DNA from: Apiospora phragmitis
Lineage: Eukaryota > Ascomycota > Sordariomycetes > Amphisphaeriales > Apiosporaceae
Reading direction: 5' to 3'
NCBI GenBank assembly: GCA_038363925.1
Contig: JAQQWL010000015.1
Coordinates: 2,356,001-2,420,000 of the forward strand
Length of the DNA: 64,000 nucleotides
Shown piece by piece: positions 21,607 through 32,219 of the stretch. The position numbers were made by a program, and so were the translations under genes. How positions within the stretch are numbered: the stretch's first letter is position 1; every line of letters begins with the position of its first letter. Under the pieces are notes generated by a model. That model worked only from the letters and a program-made list of their open reading frames with translations. It did no database searches and had not been told where the DNA came from.

Positions 21607-22635
21607 GGTGGTTGGTGTTCAATCGTGCTCAGTAAAAAGGACTTTGGTCTGCGAAGGGACCGGGACAGCCGAGACATATTTAATCCAATTCCGAGGCCTT
21701 AGCTGCCCTCGCTCCGCCTCATATATGGTTTCCGCGATGCATGCGGACGAGTCATGCCCCATGAAAGAACATGGCATCCCCATTGTATCTACGAGCGCTA
21801 TTGGCTGTTGGGTGCCCACCTATTAAGGCGCTGTCGCGGCTGCGTCACTCAGCCAGCCGGGCAGCGTTGTAGCGTCTCAGCTTTGCTGATGGAGCCTCGT
21901 TCGATCAATCCAGGCCCGCCGTGGACCTTGGAGCGTTGGGCGCGTCGGGCCCAACCGCCCGACGACCATGCTCGAGCATCACCGTGTCACCCCAATGTTG
22001 CAACGCAGGGTCACTTAAACCTTCCCAATCAGTGCCCACTCCTGCTCTGTTCAGTGTTGCCTCGTACTCCATTTCCTCTTTCCTACGATTGACTCTTCTT
22101 TGGTCCCCGATCTCTTTCGCACTTTTCGGTGAATGGTGCAATAGAGCACCTAGCGCTACTGCGTTTCCATGCAACAACGGCTTATGACTAGAGTTCGTCA
22201 ACCTTCTCTCGTCCTCGGCCATCGCCTGTGAACGTTTCGTTAGATAATTGCAGTGTTACTAGTAATCTGGAAGCCGTACCTGTGTATTCTGGAAGAAATG
22301 CGTCTAATTGCTTTTCGTACTTTCCCACGTGTTGTATATCTTCATTATCAATGACGCTGTCGTCTGGAGGAATCCATAGGAATGCATTTCTTGCCATCCA
22401 CCCTAACCATGTTCTCCAAGTCGTTCACGACTGGAATGGGAAGTGGACCGTACGGAGCGCACTATTTCTTCACAGCAGAATCACCGGGGTATTAGCAGTA
22501 GGGAGGCACGGGAGCAGAAGGGGCGACAGTAGCGTTTAGAGCGTTTGCTTATGGGTTGGAACTGGAAGTGTGCTTCGACATCAGCATAGACAGAGCTGCC
22601 TTGTGTGATTTGACGTATTACCATGTGCTACGTCT
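21607..22635. other. Upstream region with weak minus-strand frames
   Basis: Two minus-strand frames might be small exons: 21905-22222 (contains SAKEIGDQRRVNRRKEEMEY) and 22188-22397 (contains PDDSVIDNEDIQHVGKYEKQ). Neither has a recognised domain and they overlap in different frames, so I leave them as unproven. Confidence 0.25.
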
Positions 22636-23565
22636 TTACCCGAACTGCGTATCGCTGAGACTCGTTCGAAGGTCCTCCAGCATTCCCACCATCTTCTTCG
22701 CCAGGGTGTCCTGCTGCAACTTGTGTCTATAGACCTTGTAGGAGTCTGGCGCGCGCCTCGCCGCATTCTGTACAGCCTTTCCTTGGCCGACGGCCTGTGA
22801 CAGTTTTGCACCGTTCCCCCCCGGTCCGAGAGGGCATTGCCGTGGCTGTCTCAACATAATCGGCGCCATGGGCCTTCAAGCCGCCACCCAACCGTTCCGA
22901 CATACAGCTCTCTGCAACGACGCATCCATCGCGTCGTGGTCGGGGTATGTGGGTGCTGGCTGGGCACCTGCATTCGTCGCGGCGGCTGGTGCAGTGTTCG
23001 TCGTCGGCGGGGCTCGGTGCGGGCGGGCTGCCGATCCACCGTCGATAGGGAACTTCGATTGCCTGCCCTATGATCAGCGTCACACGGTAAGTCGCGAGAA
23101 CCTTGCTTACCTTGCGGCCGTTGCGGTGAAGGCAGCTGCCTCGCACCCACCTGCCTCCTGGGACTGAGGGGACTATTGGGAATGACAGTCCCGCCATCCT
23201 CGTCGGGGATATGACGTCGTAGAGAGACAGAGTCTCCGCCGCACCAACAGGAGCTGCTGCGATATACTCGGGGTCGTTTGCGTACTAGGCATCCGCGTCG
23301 CTATCCTTGTCGGCAACAGCATTCGCGTCGTAACTGGCGTCGGGCGGGGCCTCGGATCTAATCGCTTCGACTTGGCCAGTCGATCGCGTCGCTCGGCCGT
23401 GGCTCGGTCTCGCATGTCAGGCGACTGATTGACGAAACTGCTGCTGTCAGCAACGGAGTTGGATAAACTCGACGCAACGGTAAAATTGGGAGATGGGGAC
23501 AGACAATCCTGTTGAGGTCCGGCACCTGCTGCCCACGCAGGACATGCATCGCCGTTTCCATCCAC
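22636..23565 (-). pseudogene. Decayed gene of unknown family
   Basis: Coding-like peptides succeed one another in different minus-strand frames. From an ATG at 23565 comes a Ser-rich segment ending ERRDRLAKSKRLD (to about 23360). In another frame, SYDANAVADKDSDADA is followed by a TAG at about 23298 and then YANDPEYIAAAPVGAAETLS and MAGLSFPIVPSVPGG (to about 23157). A last segment, AVQNAARRAPDSYKVYRHKL and KKMVGMLEDLRTSLSDTQFG, ends at 22636. At least one stop and two shifts are needed to link them. The pattern is that of a gene in decay or one with introns that I could not resolve. I do not recognise the family. Confidence 0.4.
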
Positions 23566-24233
23566 TTGCGTCGGGTTTTAGTACGCGAGCGCTGTAATAG
23601 CGTCTCGCGGAACGGTAGTTATAACCGCACAGCTTGGCTTGCGGACTGAAATGTTGACGACATGACGCGCTCGAGTTGGGCTCACCTCGCTAGGGAAGCT
23701 GCTGATCCGGTCCCAGAACCCATGATGGCAAGATGGATTTCAGGCCCAGCTTCTCTTCGGCGTGTCTTGACGAGGGAATGTTCTTGCGCAGCAGGAGGAT
23801 TGGGCAGTTGGTCCTAATGGCGCGGGGTCGCAAACCGGCTCTACGCCCTGGCCCGCTAGACGGTCCTTGCCGCTAGTTGCGCTAGTGCGCCATTCCTAGG
23901 TATATACTCTTTTGACTCTGCACTCCAAACTCTGTACTCCATAGCTCAAACAGTCACGATCGTTAACAGCTCTTCTTCTTCGGGCTGGATCATATCAGAT
24001 TCTGGGGTGGATCACGGTAAATAGAATAGCATTCAAAAACGAGGGTTCTTCTAATTGACGAACCCACTAACTAAGAAATAGACGAGGCTTTATATACAAT
24101 ATTAATCAGGCGCAAAGCGCCATATTCATGTACTATTCCACCACCCGTTTATCAACTGGAACGTGCTCAATTGCTTTTCATGTAGGCTGTTGGGTCATGA
24201 TCCAAAAGGTGCTACTGGAAGAACAGAAGCGCT
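23566..24233. other. Intergenic, no gene recognised
   Basis: Upstream of the decayed minus-strand gene and downstream of the minus-strand secreted-protein gene. No coding signal; AT-leaning around 24000-24130. Confidence 0.4.
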
Positions 24234-24701
24234 TTAGTGGTTCTGCTCAGGGCAAATGTCCATTTTGAAGTAGTCAGGGCCAGTGTAGCGTTGGGTCTGG
24301 ACGGCGCCATTGTCGTCGACGACGAGCTCCGATGCGGGGATCTCGCGGCAGAAGGTGAGGTTGGAGCGGCTGTTGAGAGGATACCAGACGTCGAACTCGA
24401 GGCCGCCGTCGGCTGTTTTCTCGACAGCCCAGTGGTAGGCGTAGTTGGTGACGTTGCCGACTACACAGTCGTTCTGGTCCGCGATCGCAGGCAGGTAGTC
24501 CGGTCCTTGGATGTGGGCACTGCACTCCGTCGCGTCGATCACGCCGGGCTCGCTCGAGATGCCGAACTTGTAGTTGCAGAAGGTGCTGTGGGGGACGCAA
24601 GCGGCCTGGAAACCGATGATGTACTCGGCCTGCTGTTGTCTAGCGCCGACAGCGGCGGCAGAGGCCGTGGTAGCGAAGGCGGCGACAGTGGAGAACTTCA
24701 T
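24234..24701 (-). CDS. Small secreted six-cysteine protein, effector-like
   Basis: Single exon, 155 residues. Residues 1-20 (MKFSTVAAFATTASAAAVGA) are a textbook signal peptide. The mature part has six cysteines (35, 42, 60, 79, 118, 150), enough for three disulfides, and two N-glycosylation sequons (NVT at 83, NLT at 114). Overall layout and beta-rich composition recall fungal hypersensitive-response-inducing or Alt a 1-like secreted proteins, but that match is from memory and weak. It is the type of small apoplastic protein often screened as an effector. A TATA box sits about 120 bp upstream of the start. The 157-aa plus-strand frame across the same bases is a shadow. Confidence 0.8.
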   Translation of the reverse strand: MKFSTVAAFATTASAAAVGARQQQAEYIIGFQAACVPHSTFCNYKFGISSEPGVIDATECSAHIQGPDYLPAIADQNDCVVGNVTNYAYHWAVEKTADGGLEFDVWYPLNSRSNLTFCREIPASELVVDDNGAVQTQRYTGPDYFKMDICPEQNH

Positions 24702-24821
24702 CTTGGCTGATTTCGTTATTGGCGAAGAAGATATGCTCGGACAGGTTTGTTTGTAGAGGAGGTTGATGGATGTAGTTGATCGGTGTGTTGTTTAAGAAGA
24801 TTGATGGGTAGGTCGATCGAC

Positions 24822-24829
24822 TTATATAT
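24822..24829 (-). promoter_or_regulatory. TATA box of the secreted-protein gene
   Basis: TATATAAG on the minus strand, about 120 bp upstream of the ATG at 24701 and in a stretch with no competing gene. The spacing suits a fungal TATA promoter with a leader of about 80-90 bases. Confidence 0.5.
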
Positions 24830-26210
24830 GCCAGGTTGGGCAACAAACAAGGGCTGCCCGTGATCCCATACCTTCTTCCATCTGGTTGGTCATCATGGAT
24901 ATCGTCGACTTATGCCCCATCACCAGCACACCGTCGCCGTCGGCAGATGGGGCTGAACGGGACTAGCGTTGGCCGATCATCTCGTATCGCAATTGAAGCT
25001 GCCCGTTCCCGGCTAGTGCCGGTTCCTGGGCTTTGCGATGGAGATCAACATCATTTGGCCCGGCAAGCCGGCCAGCTTTCTTCGTATCGAGGTATGTCGT
25101 TTAACCAGGGGCCGTATGTTCGGGTAGTTCTAGTATATTCTATCTAGCTCTCAATTGCCACTATGCCCAGTTTACCATTGACCGCCCACTGAAAAGAGCC
25201 CAGTGCTAGTGAGATGCCCTGAAAACCCGTGGTAACGTGTAAAAAAACGGGAGACCCCCTAAGATGCTGTTCACACTAGATCCAAGCCACACGAAATCAC
25301 GGCCGTGGCTTCTGGCAACTTGGGAGAGGACGGGATCTAGAGTTGCACGGAATAATGTAAGGCGATGGGCTGGGTTGGGTTAAGGAGGACCTTTTGATAC
25401 AATCGACGTTGAATGACAGCTTTCCTCAACACTTGCCAGCATCGCAGTCAAGAGGAGCGTTGAATGGTAAAAGTGGAAACACATGAATGTCGTATGCTGA
25501 AGAGAATACGAGGAACATGACTGCTAGTGGCTCCACGTATTTACCCGGGACCCTTCTCGTATTTAGTTCTTCCGATTCTGCTGGACCTCGCCTTCCCATG
25601 CTACCCACTTCGTCCCAATATCACGGCCCACCTCCTTCTTCGAGAAGACAGGCAAGTTATTGAAGTGAGAAACTTGATTGGATTCGTATCGACTCTATAG
25701 ACGAAGATTCTAGTTTAGGGAGGAAAAGAGAAAGAGAAATGAAGCTATCGTGGGCTGGTTGGACTAGATAGCCCCTCCCCTGTGCGCACTGCGATTCTGT
25801 GGCGCCGTGGTTCCGTGGCTTCCGGTGGTGGCTCGTGCCGGCAACTGCCGTTGTCTGGTTTCTCACTCGTCGTCGCACTGTAGATGTGACACGCCCAGCC
25901 TCTTCACACTCTGCATACAACCTTTTTGCCCTGGGGCGATAACCGGTTCCGTCTTTTCTCACAGCTGGCGCAGTGATATGTTAACAGGAAACCAATGCGT
26001 GCATCCTATGTCCCTCGCATTGGATCTAAAGATGAGCCTGTAGCGCGTGTAGCTTCAGTTCTATCATAACATTTCTCCCACAGGAAAACCATGAATTCAA
26101 AAATAATTATACTCCATACCAATCTGAAGATTCAGATATATCCTAGAAGACTATGCTAGATTACCACTTAAGTTATCTCTTCTCTCTGGGCTTTGCGATC
26201 GGGTAAGCTT
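24830..26210. other. Intergenic, no gene recognised
   Basis: About 1.4 kb. Frames at 24836-25147, 25426-25608 and 25657-25962 show no domains. The last 150 bp are AT-rich and lie 3' of the membrane-fused monooxygenase gene. Confidence 0.4.
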
Positions 26211-28637
26211 TCAGTTCATCATACTTCCAGCAAAGACATCGTCTCGCCAGCACCAAAGGCCCGCCCACGCAGCACCAGGCCCCACGAGAATTTGACCGAG
26301 TGCGACGCCTACCGCAGCCTTCAGAGCACCGAAAGTTTTGACATAGCCCAATCTTCTTAGGTCCCAGATGGCGTACAGGTTCCCCAGAATCCATACAGCA
26401 CGTGTTAATTCTTGCCCCGAAGGCAAAGATAGCGGGCACGCCAGGAACATCAAGGGGGTCGTGACCGCGTCCCGGAGGGTTCCAAGGAGAGCCTGGCCGA
26501 GAGCGAGGGGTGCACCACTGGCAACATGTGCCGCGGCCTGGACGCCGAAGGCACACGCGTATATAGCTCGAAGATGTGACATGTCGTGGGGTTTGTACTG
26601 GTCGAACGCGGCCGGCTCGTCGGCACCATCTCGACTCTCAGGCCTTCCGGTTCTCTGCCCACCCCCGGAGAATTTAGTTAAGCCCCAGACCAGCGCGGGG
26701 AAAAGTGCCGAGATTTTCCAAAGGGCTGTCAGTGGGTTGGTAGGGGCGCTCTGGTATCTGCCGAGCATGTAGGTGACGGAAGCCACTAGACCGCTCACGG
26801 CAAATGCTTGAAGTATGGATTTAGCGGCTGGGGTCGGGATATATCGGTCTGGTGGGGCATCGAAGGCCAGAAAGGCGTGCAGCAACGCGTACGCAGGAAT
26901 AGCTCGGCTCGTGCCTAGTCCGCAGAGGCCGAGGGCCATGACGCTCGGCAGCCCGAGAACCGAGCCCGGTGGCCGATGCGGTGGCCCTCGATCGTATACA
27001 TTAGCAGTGGTGCGACATGCTGCCATGAGGAACCCATGCTGCCAGACGCGGGCCAAGCGGGTGGTGACACGCCCGCCAGCACCAAGGAGGACAACATAGC
27101 CCCGGCATAGATATATCGAACAATCTTGGAAGTCTCCGGCTTCACCGGTGAAGCTGGACGCTCGTCTTCGAAGGGAATGGCGCGAGGCCGGAACGGCACG
27201 GGCTGGTACTTGATTTTCGCGCTTCCGACGACCGAAGCTGCAATGTTGGCAATAGGCCAGTGGGAGCTGGGAAGGAGGGCCATGGCCCATGTAGTCAGGG
27301 CTGTCTTCAGAGGATTCTCAGATGCCATCAGTGCTTGGCGTTGGTGGGATTTCTCGACGAGGGTTCGGGCACGCTTGTCTCGGGCCGACTGCATCTGCGC
27401 GAAGATACGCGTGACATCATCGTCCTGCATGCTTTCCAGGCCGTGGCGATGGACGTCGCGGGCTTCGATCAGGGCGTTGATGAGCTCGGTGGCGGATTCG
27501 ATCGCCCCGTTGCCGCCTTGGCCACCAATGGGGTTAGGCTGAGTTTCGGGCATTAGCGATGCACGTAAGGGGACGTAATCGTAGCGTGTCCACCACACCC
27601 TTGGTGTTTTCATCAGATCACGTTGATGCTTACCTTATGCGCAGAGTCGCCCAGGAGGACAACCCGTTTAAAGAACCAAGTCTTATATACCATCTCGTGC
27701 AGTGGCGTCAGAGTCGAGCTGAGTTTCTTTTCGTAAATGTCGCCAAATCTCAGCGTCTCGGTGATCGGCATGTCGGCGTACTCTTTCGCAAATTGCTCGT
27801 CATCCTCTTTCGTATACTTGGGGATGCTTTTACCGTGCTGTATCTCTGGTAGGCGTACGAAGACGAACCAGTAGACACGGCCCTCAGGCCCTGCGCTGAT
27901 CAGGGCGGAGTGCCCTTCCCCCATCACGAACGATTGGTCTTGTTGAGACCAGCCAACGACATGCTGAGCAATGCCGAAGCTGCATTTGTAGTAACAAGGA
28001 ATCTCGTCTTCTTGATTGGGCGGGAAGGCGCTAGAGTGAGCCTCTTGCGCCATGCGATTCATCCCCTTCCTGACTGAGCTGTGGATGCCGTCGGCTCCGA
28101 CTGCAATGCTTCCGTCAAAGATCTCTCCATCCAGCGTTTTCAGTCGAACGCCGCCAGCAATGTGCTCGATACAACCAACTTTCTTGTTTAAAATGACACG
28201 ATTTTGGTCTTTCAGCTGGCCATAAAGGGCCTTGAGCAGCCACTGACGGTCGAAAAATAGCATGGGATATCCGAACCTGCATAAACCATTCAGCTAAACG
28301 AGGCTGGGAGCTGGGGTGATGCAGAAACCTACCGCCTCTGGATATGCTCTTGCACGTGAGTAAGAGTGGAAACTACCTTTCCTGAGCTGTCCCGGACATT
28401 GGCGTATACCAACGGCTCCTGCGACATGGCCGCAACAGGCTCAAAGACACCGATCTGGTCCAATATCCGCAGCCCATTGGGGAAGAGGCCGATGCTTGCA
28501 CCAACTGCTGGTGCAACATCGTGGTAGGCTTCCAGCACGACGAAGTCGATATCGAATTGCTGAAGCATGTTGGCTAGCGTCAACCCCGCAACGCCCCCGC
28601 CAACCACGATGACTTTGAAAGGCTTGTGAGCATCCAT
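26211..28637 (-). CDS. FAD-dependent monooxygenase with C-terminal membrane domain (one frameshift)
   Basis: Exons are complement(26211..27538, 27634..28276, 28333..28637). Junctions read IQRR-FGYPMLFF and DSAHK-PNPIGGQG. Residues 13-18 are GGGVAG (FAD Rossmann motif) followed by the E-ribose-binding acidic residue; VGADGIHSSVR and LLGDSAHK-PNPIGGQGGN are the other FAD signatures of the PaxM-like family that epoxidises or oxidises prenylated metabolites. After about residue 420 there are several transmembrane helices ending in YAIWDLRRLGYV and GPGAAWAGLWCWRDDV, the fused membrane part seen in meroterpenoid-type monooxygenases. Near 26985 the frame slips by one base (YTIEGHRIGH in one frame, VLGLPSVMALGL in the next). 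The intact product would be about 758 residues. Confidence 0.8.
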
Positions 28638-29741
28638 TAGGCAGAAAGTTCCGAATGAGAAAGATGAATGTGGTGTTGGCGTTTCGCTTTTGGCCTGGAG
28701 TTTATAGCTAACTCCTCAATTTTGCGAAATCAAGTTTCACGGATCAAAGGGAATGTGAAGTATGTAATATATTCAAATGAATATGAGAATATCTCTCGGG
28801 ATTCTAAAGACAAAACTTCCCCGTAATACGGTTCGGTGACCCCAGCATCTTGACAGTCAGATCCACAAAGGAGAGTGGAGACCATCAAGTCATGTCGAAG
28901 CGACTCGCGAGGCTACAGTTGTTTGCATAATGTTCCCACTTGAGTCGTGAACGTTAATACCCACGTTGGTCTTGATTCAAGCTACTTTCAGGCAAGATAG
29001 GAGACTTCTTTCACCGGAAACTCCGTGTCGGCCGCGGCGTTTAGAATTGAGCCCGGTTATTATGGGACATACAGAGTCCGGACTTCTCGGGATATCGGAA
29101 ACCCTATGCCGCCGCTGATGGCCGTTTGCGTTGGTTCTTCCTCCACAATGATTACGGCACTTGGGCCTATAGGGTTCAGTGAACTAATCTAGCATGGCCC
29201 GAAGGGTGATGCAGAATTCGACGGGTCCTGCTGTACACTTTTGGTTATTACATTTTATGGGGGCTGCCGTAGAAAGTGTTAACCTGATTCCTATTATATA
29301 TGCTTATTATGTTATGTGAAAGCACTATTGAAAAGACTAGACTTCCACTCCCCTAGAACGCAACACGATGGTGTCGTGACTATGGACCATTAGCCGACAA
29401 TATCGTAAAGGGCATTCGCAAGAGCAGTAGATGGCATACAAGCTATATTTAGAAAAAGATAACAACAAAGTACGAACTGCCCTGTGAGCGGTGGCAACCG
29501 GCGCGAGGTTCCGTGCCTCCCGGATGAAAACCTGGTTTGTGGTAACGTGCTCGTTTCATCCAAGTCCAGTCTCGCGTCTCCTACAGTGGGAAAATAGACC
29601 GAGCCGATAAGGCATCAGGCTTCGAATCAGGTTTTCTTCAACTTACTATGCGGCCTTCATCACTAGCTAGGTGCTTCAACGCACGCAAACTATTTCCTAC
29701 TCGCTTTGCTTCTCTGGGATACACGTACAAATATCTTGTGT
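28638..29741. other. Intergenic, no gene recognised
   Basis: About 1.1 kb holding the promoter of the membrane-fused monooxygenase and the 3' flank of the Zn2Cys6 gene. No frame with coding character. Confidence 0.45.
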
Positions 29742-31615
29742 TCAAATACGTCTAGGCGCTTCAGTATCCATGCAAACCTCGAGTTCCCAGCTAGCTAATG
29801 TAGACCGCAGAAAGCACAAAATATGATGCGAAAGTGTCGGCCAACTATTATCACGCAATGTAATCAGTGTCGAGAAGCACGTGCGAAGGCCGCGTGCAGC
29901 TTCTCTCCGCAACTCCCCCTTCTCGTCCGTCAGATTCAGGGCATGCACCAGAGCAGCTCGCAAAGTGTGGTAAGCGAGGAAAGACGGTACCATGGCGAGC
30001 TCTCCAAGCACAGCCAGCTTTTGTAAGAGCCGTGTGATCTCTGTGGCAGCCGCCGTTATGTCATGAAGTGATGATTGGGAGCGGGCGGTAGATTGCAGGC
30101 CCACCGGGTCCAAATAGCGACGATGGAGCGATATGCAAGCTGCGTGGTAAGACACCCAGAGAACAATTTGCGTTCGGTGTGGTCGACTCGTACGTGTGAG
30201 TAGCAGACAGGGGTCGATGGTCTGCCGGAATGAGTTGAGCGCAGTGTAGGCTCTTAGAAAGAGACCTTCTTTCTCTGCCCACGAAAGGGTCTGAAATGTG
30301 GGCGAGTATATAGGGTCAAGACAATCTTGTTTGATGCGTACTAGCTTGCAGTGTGACTCGAATGCCACAGCAGCCGTGTTCGTGGCATCGGGCGGGAGCG
30401 TAGAGAGGTAGCTGGGCGCTTTGCTGACATCCCAGAGCATACGAAAACTAGCACCAAGAGCCGGAGTGCCATATCCATCGACAAAAAGTAGCGACCAAAG
30501 AGTCCTTACGCTGGCCTCGCGTGCAATATTATCCAGTGACTTCACCCTCTCCGCGGGTAAGCGATGGATTTGGCCAACATGTAATGTGCTTGACAAACCA
30601 ATTGCCATGTCTAGAGAACATGCTGTCAGAAGAAAAAAACAAAAAGGTGCAATGAGGATAGAGTACCAGGGGGGGCATGAGGAACTCACAGTAGTACAAC
30701 AAACCTTGGGAAGACTCCAATATGGCATGCTTGTAACAGCTTATGATGAGCAAGCCCCTTAACACGGAGATGCAAGGATGCTCCCGGCAACACTTCAATA
30801 TAAGACTCTCGGCATAATCGATCAGACATTCCGCTTCCCCATGCATTGTACGAGGTGAGCAGTGCGCTGCGATGCCGAACACGGTACTGTATAGAAACTG
30901 CAAGGCGGGGTCATTCTCTGGGAAGAGAGCTGAGAATTGCAGCCACGACTCCTCAACAAAGTTGTAGTACGGATTGATTGTGTCCAGAAATACCTGTTTC
31001 AGGTGCTCCTTCAGCTCTGTATCCTGTGCGATTTGAACTATCGTCGCCGCTGGTTCGGAGGGTGGTTGCAAATCGGGAATTTCGAATGCGGGCAAGGACT
31101 TTCCAAATGGGATATTGAAATACCCGGGGCCAACAAAGAGGGGTTCATCATTCAACCCGGGAGATGTCGGCCAAACAAGCGATGTGAACTCGCTCAGGGC
31201 TTTCTGAGACGGGTTGTGACTCGGATTCTTCGTCTCTGTCCCCCCATATTTGATGGTGTCCACAGCTTTATCGTTACTCTTATCTCGTCCGATTACAGCT
31301 GACGTTGACAGTGTGCGAACCTGATTCTCAAGGGACTGCACGTACTTCCGGTCCCAATACTTCCCTCTTGAGAAAATCGCCGCTGTTAGAGTGCCGACCA
31401 GTTTCTGTGGGATCGCAGAATCTCACCTCTTTGAATGTCGCACCCGTCCATACCCACAAAGTAATCCCCAAGTTCCGCATGACTCGCAAATAGGCCGTTG
31501 ACCGTCGCACTGAAGTGATCTCGGTTACTGTTAGAGGTATTTGAGATGGGATTCGGCGGCTCACCTTTCTCTTTTTGTCGCGACAAAGGTCGCATGCAAC
31601 TGCAGTCCGACCCAT
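29742..31615 (-). CDS. Zn2Cys6 transcription factor with fungal-specific middle homology region
   Basis: Four exons, complement(29742..30622, 30690..31366, 31427..31509, 31565..31615), encode 563 residues. The zinc cluster is split by an intron. Exon 1 ends ACDLCRDKKRK and exon 2 continues CDGQRPICESCGTWGLLC, giving C-x2-C-x6-C-x6-C-x2-C-x6-C at residues 8-34. A short linker and a coiled-coil-like segment (KYWDRKYVQSLENQV) follow, then the fungal_trans/MHR region with its typical LxxVFxxxINPxxxFVxE opening, the HVGQIHRLP-like segment and a long helical tail. Other junctions read YYS-CSLDMAIG. It is transcribed divergently from the flavoprotein gene at 32220. The shared promoter carries paired CGG...CCG palindromes, so it may regulate that gene and itself (inference). 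Confidence 0.9.
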
Positions 31616-31718
31616 TTTGACAACGCGTCAGGTCGTTCGTCGCGGAGTCCGAGGTTGCCAGGAAAAGCAATTGCTTAAGTACGGAGTAGATAAGCTTTCT
31701 TCTCCGCGGAATATGATT

Positions 31719-31739
31719 GGCGGCTTTGTTACATCCGCC
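31719..31739. promoter_or_regulatory. Zn2Cys6-type palindrome, CGG-N11-CCG (copy 1)
   Basis: GGCGG and CCGCC separated by 11 bases form an inverted repeat centred at 31729, about 105 bp upstream of the regulator's start codon. Inverted CGG triplets at fixed spacing are the known DNA target class of dimeric Zn2Cys6 proteins. Confidence 0.6.
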
Positions 31740-31856
31740 GTCTCCGTCTCCATAATTTCTGCCTTGAATTCCACTTGCCTAATTCTGACCAAGCGTCCAC
31801 GCGTTCTGCACGCATCGATATCGAGACCTTGTGGGGTTATGCATTGCATCCCGATT

Positions 31857-31877
31857 GGCGGCTATGCTACATCCGCC
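31857..31877. promoter_or_regulatory. Zn2Cys6-type palindrome, CGG-N11-CCG (copy 2)
   Basis: Second copy with identical arms and spacing; the 11-base spacer differs from copy 1 at only two positions. Its centre is 138 bp from copy 1. It lies about 340 bp upstream of the plus-strand monooxygenase start. Confidence 0.6.
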
Positions 31878-32219
31878 GTTTCTCCTCTGTCCACCTGCCA
31901 AACCAACTTGCTCAATTGAGTGTGGAGCGCCCTACTTGCTTCGATAGGAAGACTTCGTGGATGCAATATTGTCCAGTCGTTTCTCCGTACCATCATGATC
32001 AACATCGGATTCGGTACGGCCGGCGAGACTTGTAAAGTCGTGATGCTTTCAGACATATAACGACATTATCCTCGTGCTTACACGACCGGTCGTGAATATA
32101 AATATTACTCAAAAGCCACCCCATAAGCAGGGCAAGGACATAAGGACTCAGACACACTCGAACTCTCAACCCAAATTTCAGTCTTATTTTTTTCAACTTG
32201 ATATATCAAAAAGCCCAAG

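Larger units (their letters stand above)
31714..31985. repeat. Diverged tandem duplication in the divergent promoter
   Basis: Two units of roughly 135 bp start at GATTGGCGGCT (about 31716 and 31854). After the shared palindrome they still align: ACTTGC followed by CAATT or TAATT, an AAGCGTCC-like or AGCGCCC-like word, TCGATA, GAGACCTTGTGG or AAGACTTCGTGG, and TGCATTG or TGCAATATTG. Similarity is strongest over the first 30 bases. Confidence 0.6.

Noticed and set aside
21059..21826. 255-codon plus-strand frame
   Set aside because: Antisense to the frameshifted F-box-like gene and extends into its promoter.
24237..24710. 157-codon plus-strand frame
   Set aside because: Exact antisense of the secreted protein; Val/Asp/Gly-rich shadow without signal or domain.
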